DNA of 64,000 nucleotides, taken from Gammaproteobacteria bacterium. Lineage in GTDB: Bacteria > Pseudomonadota > Gammaproteobacteria > Pseudomonadales > Pseudomonadaceae. Positions 27,263-36,648 of the stretch are shown here, piece after piece. Positions within the stretch are counted from its first letter, which is position 1; each line of letters begins with the position of its first letter. The position numbers and the translations under genes are program-made. The DNA lies in NCBI GenBank assembly GCA_018816095.1, contig JAHIWP010000014.1, positions 22,939-86,938 of the forward strand, given 5' to 3'. Below the pieces are notes generated by a model. It saw only the letters and a program-made list of their open reading frames with translations, made no database searches and was not told where the DNA came from.

Positions 27263-27458
27263 GCTTTCCTAAAGGGGCGGGTCGACATGGCTATGACACG
27301 TACAGCCTTCCCGCCCCGGGTAAGGTGTGCGTGTCATAGGTCTTGTCAAACCGCAGGCCCCGCTGAGTGGGCCTGGGGTCGCACGCGCCATGCTCTGTTG
27401 AGCAAGTATGTTGACGCGTGCCGGGCGAGCTGGAGCTCGCGGGAGACTACTCCCCTAG
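27263..27458 (-). promoter_or_regulatory. yybP-ykoY-type Mn2+ riboswitch leader
   Basis: Read on the minus strand, the leader opens with GGGGAGTAG (27455-27447), the hallmark of yybP-ykoY aptamers, and has GCGTCAACATACTTG and GGTTTGACAAGACC further on. The likely expression platform has CTATGACACG (27339-27330) pairing with CGTGTCATAG (27300-27291). Inside its loop GGGGCGGG (27317-27310) is complementary to CCCGCCCC (27281-27274), which lies five to six bases before the AGGA ribosome site. The two pairings exclude each other. Which state Mn2+ favours is inferred; family precedent is activation by Mn2+. Confidence 0.82.
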
Positions 27459-27503
27459 GACGCGCGCATTCTGCCCGTGCACCTGCGAGAGGGCAAGCGT
27501 GTT

Positions 27504-28502
27504 TTAGTTTTTGCGGGCGCTGTAGATGCGAAAGCCCTTGGCATCGGCCAGCGTTTGACAGGTGCCGAGGTGCTGCTCAATCAGCGGCGGGTATTTGAGA
27601 AAGCTGTTGGCAACCAGGCGCAGCTCGCCTTGGCTGGCCAGGTGTCTGGCTGCCTGGCGCAGTAAATGTTCGGTAGCCTGGTAGTGGGTGTGCACGCCCT
27701 GGTGAAAGGGCGGGTTGCTGAGGATGGCGCTGAGACCGGTGGGTGCGGCATCGATACCGTCACCACTGATCACATCAGCTTGCAGGCCATTGGCGGCGAG
27801 CGTCAGGCGGCTGCTTGCGACGGCAAAGGCGTCGACATCCAGCATCGTCACCTGGCTATCTGGGTAACGGCGTTTTAGCGCCGCGCCGAGAACCCCAGCG
27901 CCACAGCCGAAATCCAGCATGTGCCCGCTCGGCAGGTTATCCAGGTGCTCAAGCAACAGTGCACTGCCTACATCTAAACGACCATGGCTGAATACGCCGG
28001 GCAGGCTGAGGACTTTCAGCGGGCCGTCACTCAGGGGTAACTCATAGTGCTGCGCCAGGCTGTGCAGATCTGGCGTGGCCGGTGTGTGCTCAACCCTGAC
28101 TTGCCAGAGTTGGCAGTGCCGTGCGCTGTCGAGTTTGCGCGCTTGGCCAAACGCTGCCAATTGTTTGGCCGCACGCTCGACACCCGCGCGCTTTTCTCCC
28201 ACGAGGAACAACTCGCGGCCACCCAGGCGCGCGGCCAAGGTGTTGAGCAGGTATTCGGTAAGTTCGCGGGATTTAGGCAGAAACAATACCGCCGCCTGGA
28301 AGTCGCGCTCGTCAGGCCGGGTGGCAAACTGGCAGCGCTTGCTGAAGCGCGCATCCAGCAAAGCATGCTCACCGGCGTGCCAGCTCCAGCCATGGGCCTC
28401 CGGGAAATGACCGAGCAGATCATCCGCCGGCAAGCCAGCCAGCAGCAGCGGGCCGTTGAATAGATTGGCCTGACGCAGCAGTACTTCACTTCGCGGGTCC
28501 AT
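27504..28502 (-). CDS. rsmC: 16S rRNA m2G1207 methyltransferase RsmC
   Basis: A 332-residue SAM-dependent methyltransferase with two tandem Rossmann-like domains. The C-terminal one is catalytic: [17 protein letters not shown] (SAM site, about 192-208) and the NPPFHQG motif (about 262-268) typical of enzymes that methylate an exocyclic amino group. The N-terminal domain is degenerate, as in E. coli RsmC. It modifies G1207 of 16S rRNA in the assembled small subunit. AGGAG lies five bases before ATG. Alternative: the sister enzyme RlmG, with the same fold and motif; length and order fit RsmC better. Confidence 0.86.
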   Translation of the reverse strand: MDPRSEVLLRQANLFNGPLLLAGLPADDLLGHFPEAHGWSWHAGEHALLDARFSKRCQFATRPDERDFQAAVLFLPKSRELTEYLLNTLAARLGGRELFLVGEKRAGVERAAKQLAAFGQARKLDSARHCQLWQVRVEHTPATPDLHSLAQHYELPLSDGPLKVLSLPGVFSHGRLDVGSALLLEHLDNLPSGHMLDFGCGAGVLGAALKRRYPDSQVTMLDVDAFAVASSRLTLAANGLQADVISGDGIDAAPTGLSAILSNPPFHQGVHTHYQATEHLLRQAARHLASQGELRLVANSFLKYPPLIEQHLGTCQTLADAKGFRIYSARKN

Positions 28503-28530
28503 GGACGCTCCTGGAAAAAAGTCGCGTAGC

Positions 28531-29496
28531 TTAGCCGACTACGCGCACCGGTGCGCCGTTGAAAAATGCCTGAGCGTTTTCTGCCAGCTGGTCGACGATG
28601 CGTTGCCGTGCCTCGCGGCTGCCCCAGGCGCTGTGCGGCGTGATGATCAGTCGAGGAATATCGGCGGCGAGCAGCACGTTGCCATCCTTGGGTGGCTCCT
28701 GGGTCAGTACGTCGGTGGCTGCGCCGCCGAGGTGACCCGCGCGCAGCGCATCAGCCAGGGCCTGTTCGTTGACCAAACCGCCACGCGCTGTGTTGATCAG
28801 CAGGGCGCCAGGCTTCATCAGGCTGAGTTCGCGGGCATCGATAAGGTTCAGGGTGTCGCTGTTCAGTGGGCAGTGCAGGGTGAGTGCATCGACCTGAGGC
28901 AGTAGTTCGTCCAGCGGCAGGCGGTCTGCGCGGGCTGGACGGCCGGGTAGCTGGCCGAGCAGTACGCGCATGCCAAAGGCTTCGGCCAGTCGGGCTACGG
29001 CGCTGCCCAGCTCACCATGGCCAAGCATGCCGAGGGTTTTGCCGTGTAGTTCGATAATCGGGTGGTCTAACAGGCAAAACTGCTGCGCCTGTTGCCAGCG
29101 ACCGGCTCGAATATCCTGCTGATAGTCAGGCAGGCGCGTGGCCAGCGCGAGCAGCAGCATCAGGGTGTGCTGCGCCACCGAGGGTGTGCCGTAGCCCTGG
29201 CAGTTGCTCACACTGATGCCGTGGGCGCGGGCGGCGGCCAGGTCAATCGAGTTGATGCCGGTGGCCGCCACCAAGATGAGTTTCAGCTCAGGGCAGGCGG
29301 CGAATACCTCGGCAGTCAGCGGTACTTTGTTGCTGATCGCAACCTGTACACCTTGCAGGCGTTCGATGGTCTGCGCCGGCGTGCTGTGCGGATACAGTTG
29401 CAGGTCGGCAAAGCAGGCGCTCAGGCTGGATAAATCAAGGTCGCCCAAGTCGAGTGAGCTGTGGTCGAGAAAGACGGCGCGGTGACTGTTACTCAT
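28531..29496 (-). CDS. hprA: D-2-hydroxyacid dehydrogenase (hydroxypyruvate reductase)
   Basis: A 321-residue NAD(P)H-dependent enzyme reducing hydroxypyruvate or glyoxylate. The N-terminal catalytic lobe has [13 protein letters not shown]; the cofactor site is [21 protein letters not shown]; catalytic residues are Arg in [10 protein letters not shown], the Glu about 30 residues on (DVLTQEPP), and His in TPHSAW. The position next to the RsmC gene matches hprA (PA4626) in PAO1. Physiologically it serves serine-cycle or glyoxylate metabolism. The ribosome site AGGA is 12 bases from ATG, which is long. Confidence 0.9.
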   Translation of the reverse strand: MSNSHRAVFLDHSSLDLGDLDLSSLSACFADLQLYPHSTPAQTIERLQGVQVAISNKVPLTAEVFAACPELKLILVAATGINSIDLAAARAHGISVSNCQGYGTPSVAQHTLMLLLALATRLPDYQQDIRAGRWQQAQQFCLLDHPIIELHGKTLGMLGHGELGSAVARLAEAFGMRVLLGQLPGRPARADRLPLDELLPQVDALTLHCPLNSDTLNLIDARELSLMKPGALLINTARGGLVNEQALADALRAGHLGGAATDVLTQEPPKDGNVLLAADIPRLIITPHSAWGSREARQRIVDQLAENAQAFFNGAPVRVVG

Positions 29497-29577
29497 CAGC
29501 TGTATCTATCCTGCGAGTTTGGGAGGGGAGTAAGGTTGCGAGCCTAACAGAATCATTTCGTCGTCGCGGAGTCGCCC

Positions 29578-30207
29578 ATGTATTGGACTGAGTTTTTAGC
29601 TGTGGCCCTGATCCACTTGCTGGCAGTGGCCAGCCCTGGGCCGGATTTTGCGATTGTGGTGCGCGAAAGTGTTGGTCACGGGCGACGTGCTGGCATGTTC
29701 AGTGCGCTAGGCGTGGGCTGCGGTATTTTTATCCACGTAGCCTATTCGCTGTTGGGCATTGGTTTAATCGTGTCGCAATCACTGGTGCTGTTCAATGTGC
29801 TGAAGTGGCTGGCGGCTGCTTACCTGCTTTACATCGGTATCAAGGCGTTGCGCGCCAAGCCGGCCGGTGCGAACAGTGCAGAGTTGCGTGTGCAAGAGGG
29901 TGAGCGCTCACCCCGTGCAGCCTTTATGGCGGGCTTTGTGACCAATGGCCTGAACCCTAAGGCCACGCTGTTTTTTCTGTCGTTGTTTACCGTGGTGATC
30001 AATCCGCATACGCCGTTGCTGGTGCAGGCGGGGTATGGGGTGTACCTGGCGGTTGCAACAGCGCTGTGGTTTTGCATGGTTGCCCAGCTCTTCAGTCACC
30101 AGCGGGTACGCGCTGGTTTTGCGCGAATGGGGCACTGGTTTGATCGGTTGATGGGCACGGTGTTGGTTGGTTTGGGCGTTAAGCTGGCGTTTACCGAGCT
30201 GCGCTAA
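29578..30207 (+). CDS. LysE/RhtB-family exporter
   Basis: A 209-residue inner-membrane protein with six predicted helices. It starts with the family signature VASPGPDFAIVVRESVGHGRRAGMFSALG, and has AAYLLYIGIKALR and FVTNGLNPKATLFFLSLFTVV. The family exports amino acids or related metabolites, coupled to protons; the substrate cannot be assigned. GGAG is seven bases before ATG 29578. It is divergent from hprA. Confidence 0.92.
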   Translation: MYWTEFLAVALIHLLAVASPGPDFAIVVRESVGHGRRAGMFSALGVGCGIFIHVAYSLLGIGLIVSQSLVLFNVLKWLAAAYLLYIGIKALRAKPAGANSAELRVQEGERSPRAAFMAGFVTNGLNPKATLFFLSLFTVVINPHTPLLVQAGYGVYLAVATALWFCMVAQLFSHQRVRAGFARMGHWFDRLMGTVLVGLGVKLAFTELR

Positions 30208-30222
30208 GCGAATTGCTGTAAC

Positions 30223-30251
30223 AAAAACGCCCCGCATCAGCGGGGCGTTTT
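30223..30251. terminator. Bidirectional terminator between LysE-type and smpB genes
   Basis: AAAAACGCCCCGC / GCGGGGCGTTTT with an ATCA loop, between convergent genes. Confidence 0.95.
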
Positions 30252-30268
30252 GATTTGGTTCGGCGCGT

Positions 30269-30751
30269 TTAGTCGTCTTTGCCTTTGCTGCGCATGGCGC
30301 GCTGGACTTCACGGTTAGCGTCGCGCTCTTTCTCGGTGTGACGCTTGTCGAAGTCTTTTTTACCCTTGGCCAGGGCAATTTCGCACTTGATCAGGTGCGC
30401 CTTCCAGTAGATCGACAGCGCTACGCAGGCATAGCCTTTCTGCTGCACGGCACTGAACAACTTGTCCAGCTCGCGCTTGTTCAGCAGCAACTTGCGGGTG
30501 CGGATGGGGTCGGCAATCACGTGGGTGCTGGCCGTGGTCAATGGGGTGATGTGGCAGCCCATCAGCCAGGCTTCGTCGTTTTTCAGCAGCACGTAGCTGT
30601 CGACCAATTGAGCCTTACCGGCGCGCAGACTTTTCACTTCCCAGCCGGCCAGGACCAAGCCCGCCTCGAATCTGGATTCGACGAAGTAGTCATGCATCGC
30701 CTTCTTGTTTTGCGCGATGGTGCCTTGTGGGTGTTTCTTTTGTTTAGCCAT
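30269..30751 (-). CDS. smpB: SsrA-binding protein SmpB
   Basis: A 160-residue partner of tmRNA in rescue of stalled ribosomes. The start [32 protein letters not shown] and the [17 protein letters not shown] strand are typical of the OB-fold, and the basic C-terminal tail ([30 protein letters not shown]) is the part that enters the mRNA channel. ATTATAGGG just upstream on the minus strand could be a -10 region. It marks the start of the block conserved with PAO1. No ssrA gene is present in this window. Confidence 0.97.
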   Translation of the reverse strand: MAKQKKHPQGTIAQNKKAMHDYFVESRFEAGLVLAGWEVKSLRAGKAQLVDSYVLLKNDEAWLMGCHITPLTTASTHVIADPIRTRKLLLNKRELDKLFSAVQQKGYACVALSIYWKAHLIKCEIALAKGKKDFDKRHTEKERDANREVQRAMRSKGKDD

Positions 30752-30904
30752 AGGGCGCGCATTATAGGGAGTCCCAGGCGCGGAAGCTATGTGTGCGATC
30801 AGGCAAAAGCATTCATGGGCTATCCAGTGTCGGCTGCGCTTGAGCCGTCTTGGCGAATCCCCGACAATGCGCGATCTTTTTTAAATAGAGCAGGCTAGCC
30901 GAGC

Positions 30905-32308
30905 ATGGCGAACGATAAGGTTTCGATACACGGTGCCTGGGCCAGCCGTTGGGTGTTTATTCTGGCGGCGACCGGGTCGGCTGTAGGCCTGGGTAATATC
31001 TGGAAATTCCCCTACATGACCGGCATGTATGGCGGCGGGGCTTTTGTGATGATGTACTTGGTGTGCATCTTTATGGTGGGTCTGCCGATCATGCTCGCGG
31101 AGACGCTGATCGGTAGACGCGGCCGGCAAAGCCCGGTCAATACCCTCAAAACCTTGGCCATTGAATCGGGTGCTTCGCCACGATGGTCGTGGGCGGCGTT
31201 GGTCGGGATGATTGCCGCGCTGTTGATCCTGTCGTTTTACAGCGTGGTGGCCGGTTGGTCGCTGGATTACATCCTCAGCATGGGCAGTGGGCAGTTTGCC
31301 GGCGTCAGTGCGCAAGGGGCTGGTGCGGCCTTTGGTGCGCTGACCGCCGATCCGTGGCGGCTGACCCTGTGGCACACGCTGTTTATGTTGCTGACCGGTT
31401 TTGTGATTGCCCGAGGCGTGGTGGCGGGGCTGGAGCGTAGTTTGCGCATCATGATGCCGCTGCTGTTTGTGCTGCTGTTGGTGTTGCTGGGGTACAGCAT
31501 GACCACCGGGCACTTTATGCAAGGCTTCCATTTTCTGTTTAATTTCCAACCCGAGCGGGTTCTTGATGGTGTGCTGGCCGCCATGGGGCATGCCTTCTTT
31601 ACCTTGAGCGTCGGCGTAGGCGCGATCATGGTCTACGGCTCCTATATGCCGAAGCAGGCTTCGATTGGCAGCACCATCCTCACCGTGGGCATTCTCGATA
31701 CCCTGGTGGCGCTTACGGCGGGGTTGGCGCTATTTCCAATTGTCTTCGCCGGTGGTTTGGAGCCGAGTGCGGGGCCGGGTCTGATGTTTGTCACCCTGCC
31801 AGTGGCATTCGGCAATATCGCTTTCGGTCAGGTAATGGGCACGCTGTTCTTTGTGTTGGTGCTGATTGCCGCGTGGACTTCGTCAATCTCCATGCTGGAG
31901 CCCGCAGTGGCTTATCTGGTTGAACGCAGTAAACGCAGCCGGGTGCTGGTGACCAGTCTGCTGGCATTTGTGTGTTGGGTGATTGGTATGGGCACTGTGC
32001 TGTCCTTCAATCTGGCCGCTGAGGCGAAGTTCTTTGTATTTGCCGAAGACGGCTTTCATCTATTCCAGTGGGGTGCTGAGGGTGGTCGGAATTTCTTCGA
32101 CAGCATCGATTACCTGACCAGCCGTATCATGCTGCCGCTCGGTGGTTTGACGTTTGCCCTCTTTGCCGGTTGGGTGCTCAAGCGTGAAGCTGTGCGTGAA
32201 GAGCTGGCGATGAAGAGCCCGTTGCTGTTTAACGTGGTGTATTGGTTTATTCGCGTGGTCGCGCCGATTGGTGTGCTGATCGTGTTTGTGGCCGAGCTGA
32301 ATAAATGA
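30905..32308 (+). CDS. Sodium-dependent transporter of the NSS (SNF) family
   Basis: A 467-residue inner-membrane symporter with about 11 helices. The sodium/substrate site of helix 1 reads GSAVGLGNIWKFPYMTGMYGGGAF. Bacterial relatives (LeuT, TnaT, MhsT) import amino acids with Na+. The length and 11-helix appearance fit the subgroup without helix 12. The substrate cannot be predicted. It is divergent from smpB with 153 bp between them. Confidence 0.94.
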   Translation: MANDKVSIHGAWASRWVFILAATGSAVGLGNIWKFPYMTGMYGGGAFVMMYLVCIFMVGLPIMLAETLIGRRGRQSPVNTLKTLAIESGASPRWSWAALVGMIAALLILSFYSVVAGWSLDYILSMGSGQFAGVSAQGAGAAFGALTADPWRLTLWHTLFMLLTGFVIARGVVAGLERSLRIMMPLLFVLLLVLLGYSMTTGHFMQGFHFLFNFQPERVLDGVLAAMGHAFFTLSVGVGAIMVYGSYMPKQASIGSTILTVGILDTLVALTAGLALFPIVFAGGLEPSAGPGLMFVTLPVAFGNIAFGQVMGTLFFVLVLIAAWTSSISMLEPAVAYLVERSKRSRVLVTSLLAFVCWVIGMGTVLSFNLAAEAKFFVFAEDGFHLFQWGAEGGRNFFDSIDYLTSRIMLPLGGLTFALFAGWVLKREAVREELAMKSPLLFNVVYWFIRVVAPIGVLIVFVAELNK

Positions 32309-32342
32309 TCACCTGTATCCCGTTTAACCCAGTGGTTGGATT

Positions 32343-32777
32343 ATGAGTACGCATATTCAGCGTTCGGCGTTGTTGCCGTATCCGGCGCGAGCGTTGTATG
32401 ACCTGGTCAATGATGTGGCCAGTTACCCGCAGTTTTTGCCCTGGTGCGCGGCCAGTGAGGTACTTGAAGTCAGTGATACGCACATGCGTGCCTGTCTTTC
32501 TGTGGCCAAGGGCGGCTTAAGCCAGCGGTTTGTTACCGCCAATGTGCTGGTGCCAGGCGAGCGAATTAACTTGAACCTGGTTGAAGGGCCGTTCACCCAG
32601 TTGTTCGGGCATTGGGAGTTCAAAGCGTTGGGCGACAAAGCCTGCAAAATCAGTCTGGACCTGACCTTCGACTACGCTGGGCCGTTGGTGCGCGCAACGC
32701 TCGGGCCATTGTTCAATCAGGCGGCCAACACCCTGGTTGATGCGTTTTGCCAAAGGGCCAAGCAACTTTATGGATAA
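32343..32777 (+). CDS. ratA: RatA/Coq10-like START-domain protein
   Basis: A 144-residue protein with the Coq10/START fold: IQRSALLPYPARALYDLVNDVASYPQFLPWC at the N-terminus, and a C-terminal helix (LGPLFNQAANTLVDAFCQRAKQLYG). In E. coli RatA was described as a toxin blocking 70S formation, while the family as a whole binds ubiquinone or lipids; which applies here is open. It overlaps rnfH by 8 bases, the pairing conserved in gammaproteobacteria. Confidence 0.92.
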   Translation: MSTHIQRSALLPYPARALYDLVNDVASYPQFLPWCAASEVLEVSDTHMRACLSVAKGGLSQRFVTANVLVPGERINLNLVEGPFTQLFGHWEFKALGDKACKISLDLTFDYAGPLVRATLGPLFNQAANTLVDAFCQRAKQLYG

Positions 32778-33090
32778 GCCAAATATTGTGGTCGAGGTGG
32801 TGTACGCCCTGGCGGACAAGCAGAAGCTACTGCGCCTGAGCGTGCCCTATGGCACTACGGTACGGCAGGCCGCGTTGCAGTCCGGTATGCAGGCGCACTT
32901 CCCCGGTCTGGATGTACACAACAGCCCGTTGGGTATTTTCGGCAAAGCCGTAAGCAAACCCGATGAGCGCGTGCTGGAAGAGGGCGAGCGGGTGGAGATC
33001 TATCGTCCGCTGATTGCTGACCCCAAAGAGGTGCGTAAGCAGCGTGCGGCCAAGGCTGCGCAAGCCAAGGCGGACAGCAGCGGGGAGTAG
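32770..33090 (+). CDS. rnfH: RnfH-family ubiquitin-like protein
   Basis: A 106-residue beta-grasp protein: VVEVVYALADKQKLLRLSVPYGTTVRQAAL, then the strand EGERVEIYRPLIADPKEVRKQRA. The C-terminus is Ala/Lys-rich. The proposed antitoxin role (RatB in the ratAB pair) is not secure. ATG 32770 lies within the last codons of ratA, ending with TAA shared out of frame, so the pair is translationally coupled. Confidence 0.93.
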   Translation: MDKPNIVVEVVYALADKQKLLRLSVPYGTTVRQAALQSGMQAHFPGLDVHNSPLGIFGKAVSKPDERVLEEGERVEIYRPLIADPKEVRKQRAAKAAQAKADSSGE

Positions 33091-33124
33091 TGATAAATAC
33101 GTGTCCTCCGAGATGGCGAGGCAC

Positions 33125-33154
33125 AAAAAAGCCCGGACATGTCCGGGCTTTTTT
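33125..33154. terminator. Bidirectional terminator between rnfH and bamE
   Basis: AAAAAAGCCCGGACAT / GTCCGGGCTTTTTT, a near-perfect palindrome between convergent genes. Confidence 0.96.
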
Positions 33155-33165
33155 ATCAGTAAATA

Positions 33166-33684
33166 TTACTGAGGAGTGCTTTTCAGGGGTTCTGGCGTTG
33201 GCACTGGCACGACTTTCACATCGTCTACTTCGCGCTGAATCTGCTCGAGCAGCGAGCCGGGTGCAGGCTTTTCTTCTGTTTGAGTCGGCTGTGCCGCCTG
33301 CGGCGTGGTAACACCACTGCTTTCGCCGAGGATTGCCTGGTCGCGGCTCACGCCTGGCATAAAGTCGCCCGACAGACCGACCAGTTGGTCGTCAGCACTG
33401 AAGTTCACACTCACGCGCTCTTGCAAGCGCTGACCGCCACCTGGCTGGATGCTGTACAGGTAATCCCAGCGGTTGGCGTGGAAGGTGTCGGTGAGCAAGG
33501 GGTTACCCATGATAAACCGCACTTGCTTACGGGTCATTCCCGGACGCAACTGGTCTATCATGTCCTGCGTGACGACATTGCCCTGTTGGATGTCGATTTT
33601 GTAAACCCCGGGGAATGAACAACCGGCGAGTGCGAGTAGCCCCGTAAGGGAGAGGCTGGTCAGCAGGAGTTTGGTCTTTTGCAT
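33166..33684 (-). CDS. bamE: Outer membrane assembly lipoprotein BamE (OmlA)
   Basis: A 172-residue lipoprotein of the BAM complex, which inserts beta-barrel proteins into the outer membrane. Lipobox LALAGC with Cys22; the family core is [37 protein letters not shown] and [14 protein letters not shown]. It has a proline-rich C-terminal extension (from about 120 to 172), absent from E. coli BamE but normal in pseudomonads. The start at 33684 gives the complete signal peptide. It is divergent from fur, the arrangement seen as omlA-fur in P. aeruginosa. Confidence 0.95.
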   Translation of the reverse strand: MQKTKLLLTSLSLTGLLALAGCSFPGVYKIDIQQGNVVTQDMIDQLRPGMTRKQVRFIMGNPLLTDTFHANRWDYLYSIQPGGGQRLQERVSVNFSADDQLVGLSGDFMPGVSRDQAILGESSGVTTPQAAQPTQTEEKPAPGSLLEQIQREVDDVKVVPVPTPEPLKSTPQ

Positions 33685-33781
33685 CGGTGGGCGACTTCCA
33701 CTATCTTGGCTGGGCAATATAACCCCGGATCATACCCGCAATAAAGGAAGCTGCGAAGCCGCTTCCGTGAGAAAGCAAACC

Positions 33782-34186
33782 ATGGTTGAAAATAGCGAAC
33801 TACGCAAGGCTGGCCTGAAAGTGACCCTGCCACGGGTCAAGATACTACAAATGCTCGACTCTGCCGGCCAGCGTCACATGAGTGCCGAAGACGTATATAA
33901 GGCTTTAATGGAGGCTGGTGACGACGTAGGTTTGGCGACTGTCTACCGCGTACTGACCCAGTTTGAAGCCGCAGGCCTGGTGGTTCGCCATAATTTTGAT
34001 GGCGGTCATGCGGTCTTCGAGTTGGCGGACAGCGGCCATCACGACCATATGGTCTGTGTTGATTCTGGCGAAGTGATTGAGTTCTTCGATGCGGAGATCG
34101 AAAAGCGCCAGAAAGAAATCGTCAAAGAGCACGGTTTTGAGCTGGTTGATCATAATCTTGTTTTGTACGTGCGCAAGAAAAGCTGA
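33782..34186 (+). CDS. fur: Ferric uptake regulator Fur
   Basis: A 134-residue iron-dependent repressor. The winged-helix part (LPRVKILQMLDS, SAEDVYKALMEAG, LATVYRVLTQFE) is followed by the metal site HHDHMVC (86-92). As in other Pseudomonas Fur proteins the second Cys of the E. coli CxxC motif is Ser (CVDS), so a structural zinc site of the E. coli type is not expected. The true ATG at 33782 follows GAGAAAG. It controls siderophore and iron-uptake genes. Confidence 0.97.
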   Translation: MVENSELRKAGLKVTLPRVKILQMLDSAGQRHMSAEDVYKALMEAGDDVGLATVYRVLTQFEAAGLVVRHNFDGGHAVFELADSGHHDHMVCVDSGEVIEFFDAEIEKRQKEIVKEHGFELVDHNLVLYVRKKS

Positions 34187-34202
34187 TCAGCCTGTTTGTA
34201 TG

Positions 34203-34230
34203 ACAAAGGCGACCCTCGGGTCGCCTTTGT
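34203..34230. terminator. Bidirectional terminator between fur and recN
   Basis: ACAAAGGCGACCC / GGTCGCCTTTGT with a TCG turn, followed by a short T-run, between convergent genes. Confidence 0.88.
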
Positions 34231-34249
34231 GCTTTTTAGGGCGCCTGAA

Positions 34250-35923
34250 TCAGGCTTGGGCGCTGCTGACCATTTGCCGTGCGTGGGCTAGGGATTCTTC
34301 GGTTAGGTCTACGCCGCCGAGCATGCGGGCGATTTCCTCGACGCGCTGCGCTGAGCTGAGCTTGCTCACCGCGGTGCGCGTGGCATCGCTTTCGCGGACC
34401 TTGTGTACAAACAGATGCTGATGCCCTTGTGCTGCAACCTGCGGCAGGTGAGTCACAGTGAGCACCTGGCCACGTTCGCCGAGCTTGCGCAGCAGCTGCC
34501 CGACCACTTCTGCGGTGGGGCCGCCGATGCCGACGTCGACTTCATCGAATACCAAGGTTGGTACCCGTGAGGTTTGCGCGGTGATCACCTGGATCGCCAG
34601 GCTGATGCGCGACAGTTCGCCGCCCGAGGCTACTTTGGCCAGGGCTTTGAGCGGTTGGCCAGGGTTGGCGCTGACCAGGAACTCCAGCTGCTCCAAGCCA
34701 TTGGGGTGTGGCTCGTTGTTACTGTTGGTGCTCAGCTTGATGGTGAAGCGCCCGCCGGGCATGCCGAGGGTTTGCATCTTCACTTCTACCGCGCTGGCCA
34801 GTTGGTCGGCGGCGCTATTGCGCAGCGTACTGAGTACCGTGGCTTTTTCCTGGTAATGCCGTTCGAAGGCTGTCAGCTCTTCGCTGAGGCGCTCGGCCGC
34901 CTGGTCGTCAGCGTTGAGGCTTTCCAGTTCTTCGAATAACTGTTGCTGCATCGCCCCTAGTTCGGTTGGCTGGATACGGTGCTTGCGCGCCAGGGTGTAG
35001 ATCGCGTCCAGGCGCTCTTCCATCTGTTGCAGGCGTTCAGGGTCGGCATCGAAGTGGTCGAGAAAGCGGTTCAGCTCGCCGACGGCTTCTTCAACTTGGA
35101 TCTGTGCACTGGCCAGTAGGTTGGTCGCTTCGCTCAGCGCGCCGGGCTGGCCTTGGAAGTTACCAAGTCGGTTGAGGCTGTTGGTGAGGGCGGACAGCAC
35201 GTTGCCGGCATCATTCTCGCTGCATTGTTCAATCACCAGGCGACAGGCGCTGAGCAGGCTTTCGGCATTGGTCAGGTTTTTGTGTTCCTGCTCCAGTTGC
35301 TCAAGTTCATCTTCGCCGAGGGCCAGATTATCCAGCTCTTCCAGCTGGTAGCTGAGCAGTTGGTGGCGAGCGCGCTGCTCGTCACCGAGGCTGGAAATCC
35401 GTTGCAGTTCATTCTTGGTTTGTTTCCAGCGCTGCGCGGCCAGTTGCACCTGGCGCGCCAGCTCCTGGCTGCCAGCGTATTCATCGAGCAGCCGGCGGTG
35501 GGTCTCGGGTTTGAGCAGTGATTGGTGTTCATGTTGGCTGTGGATGTCGATCAGCAGCTCGCCGAGCGCCTTGAGGTCACCTTGTGGGCTGGGCGAGCCA
35601 TTGATGTAACCGCGCGAACGGCCTTCGGCAGTAATCACGCGACGGAGGATGCACGGCCCGTCGTTGTCCAGGTCGCGTTCGGCCAGCCAGGTGCGGGCTT
35701 CGGGGATGTCGCGCAGGTCGAAGCTGGCGAGGATGTCGGCCTTGTCCGCGCCAGGGCGCACCACGCCGCTGTCGGCGCGATCACCTAAGGTCAGGCCGAG
35801 AGCGTCGAGCATGATCGACTTGCCAGCGCCGGTTTCGCCGCTGATTACGCTCATACCGGCATCCAGTTCTAGATCAAGGTGTTCGACAATGGCGTAGTTG
35901 TGTACGGACAGGTGCACCAGCAT
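34250..35923 (-). CDS. recN: DNA repair protein RecN
   Basis: A 557-residue SMC-like ATPase for double-strand break repair. Walker A GETGAGKS at 29-36; two long coiled-coil arms about 150-380; ABC signature ASGGELSRISLAI and Walker B VFDEVDVGIGG near the C-terminus. GGGAGG lies eight bases before ATG. A LexA-like box lies 25 bases upstream, consistent with SOS control. Confidence 0.97.
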   Translation of the reverse strand: MLVHLSVHNYAIVEHLDLELDAGMSVISGETGAGKSIMLDALGLTLGDRADSGVVRPGADKADILASFDLRDIPEARTWLAERDLDNDGPCILRRVITAEGRSRGYINGSPSPQGDLKALGELLIDIHSQHEHQSLLKPETHRRLLDEYAGSQELARQVQLAAQRWKQTKNELQRISSLGDEQRARHQLLSYQLEELDNLALGEDELEQLEQEHKNLTNAESLLSACRLVIEQCSENDAGNVLSALTNSLNRLGNFQGQPGALSEATNLLASAQIQVEEAVGELNRFLDHFDADPERLQQMEERLDAIYTLARKHRIQPTELGAMQQQLFEELESLNADDQAAERLSEELTAFERHYQEKATVLSTLRNSAADQLASAVEVKMQTLGMPGGRFTIKLSTNSNNEPHPNGLEQLEFLVSANPGQPLKALAKVASGGELSRISLAIQVITAQTSRVPTLVFDEVDVGIGGPTAEVVGQLLRKLGERGQVLTVTHLPQVAAQGHQHLFVHKVRESDATRTAVSKLSSAQRVEEIARMLGGVDLTEESLAHARQMVSSAQA

Positions 35924-35947
35924 GGCGAGGGCCTCCCAAGTTCATGT

Positions 35948-35963
35948 CTGGTTATTTATACAG
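35948..35963 (-). promoter_or_regulatory. LexA (SOS) box upstream of recN
   Basis: Minus strand CTGTATAAATAACCAG matches the consensus CTGT-N8-ACAG at 13 of 16 positions of the AT-rich palindrome CTGTATATATATACAG. It lies 25 bases before the recN ATG, the expected place for SOS repression. Confidence 0.75.
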
Positions 35964-35997
35964 TGTTTTTTTATGGGCTGACAATCCGTCTTTCATC

Positions 35998-36025
35998 CTT
36001 GAAACGATAATTTTTGACCCCATAT
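35998..36025 (+). promoter_or_regulatory. Sigma-32 heat-shock promoter of grpE
   Basis: CTTGAAA (35998-36004), a 13-base spacer and CCCCATAT (36018-36025) match the sigma-32 consensus CTTGAAA-N13/14-CCCCATNT almost perfectly, 53 bases before the grpE ATG. Confidence 0.9.
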
Positions 36026-36078
36026 AACCGCCAGGTACGTGAGTTAAGGCTCGCGACAGAATTCAAAAGGAGAGACGC

Positions 36079-36648
36079 ATGGCTGACGAACAGACCCTGG
36101 ATACGCAGAACCCTGATCCACAGACAGCTGCCGAGGCTGCTGCAGGTGATGATCTGGTTGCTCGCGTGCATGCGCTGGAAGAGCAGCTGGCTGCTGCGCA
36201 GGATCAGTCGCTGCGCATGGCCGCCGACCTGCAGAACGTGCGCCGTCGCGCGGAGCAAGATGTAGAGAAAGCGCACAAGTTTGCGCTGGAAAAATTCGCC
36301 AACGACTTGTTGCCGGTGGTGGATAGCCTGGAGCGCGGCCTTGAGCTGTCGAATCCAGATGATGAGGCGATCAAAGCGGTGCGTGAGGGCATGGAGCTGA
36401 CGCTCAAGTTGTTCCTCAACACCCTCAAGCGCTTCCAGTTGGAAGTCATTGATCCTCATGGTGCGCCGTTCAACCCTGAGCACCATCAGGCGATGGCGAT
36501 GCAGGAAAGCACCAATGTTGAGCCCAATAGCGTGCTCAAGGTGTTCCAGAAGGGCTTCATGCTCAATGGCCGTTTGCTGCGCCCCGCCATGGTGGTGGTC
36601 AGCAAGGCGCCGGCAGAAGCGCCGCCATCGATTGATGAGCAGGCTTGA
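36079..36648 (+). CDS. grpE: Nucleotide exchange factor GrpE
   Basis: A 189-residue co-chaperone releasing ADP from DnaK. Acidic Ala/Asp-rich N-terminus, long dimerising coiled coil (about 35-90, [30 protein letters not shown]), then the four-helix and beta-wing part with [19 protein letters not shown] stands before ATG 36079. Its stop codon lies within a second heat-shock promoter reading into dnaK. Confidence 0.97.
   Translation: MADEQTLDTQNPDPQTAAEAAAGDDLVARVHALEEQLAAAQDQSLRMAADLQNVRRRAEQDVEKAHKFALEKFANDLLPVVDSLERGLELSNPDDEAIKAVREGMELTLKLFLNTLKRFQLEVIDPHGAPFNPEHHQAMAMQESTNVEPNSVLKVFQKGFMLNGRLLRPAMVVVSKAPAEAPPSIDEQA

Noticed and set aside
26645-27598. 317-codon plus-strand frame over the UPF0016 gene and its leader
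   Set aside because: It covers the complement of a clear membrane protein gene and a riboswitch; no domain.
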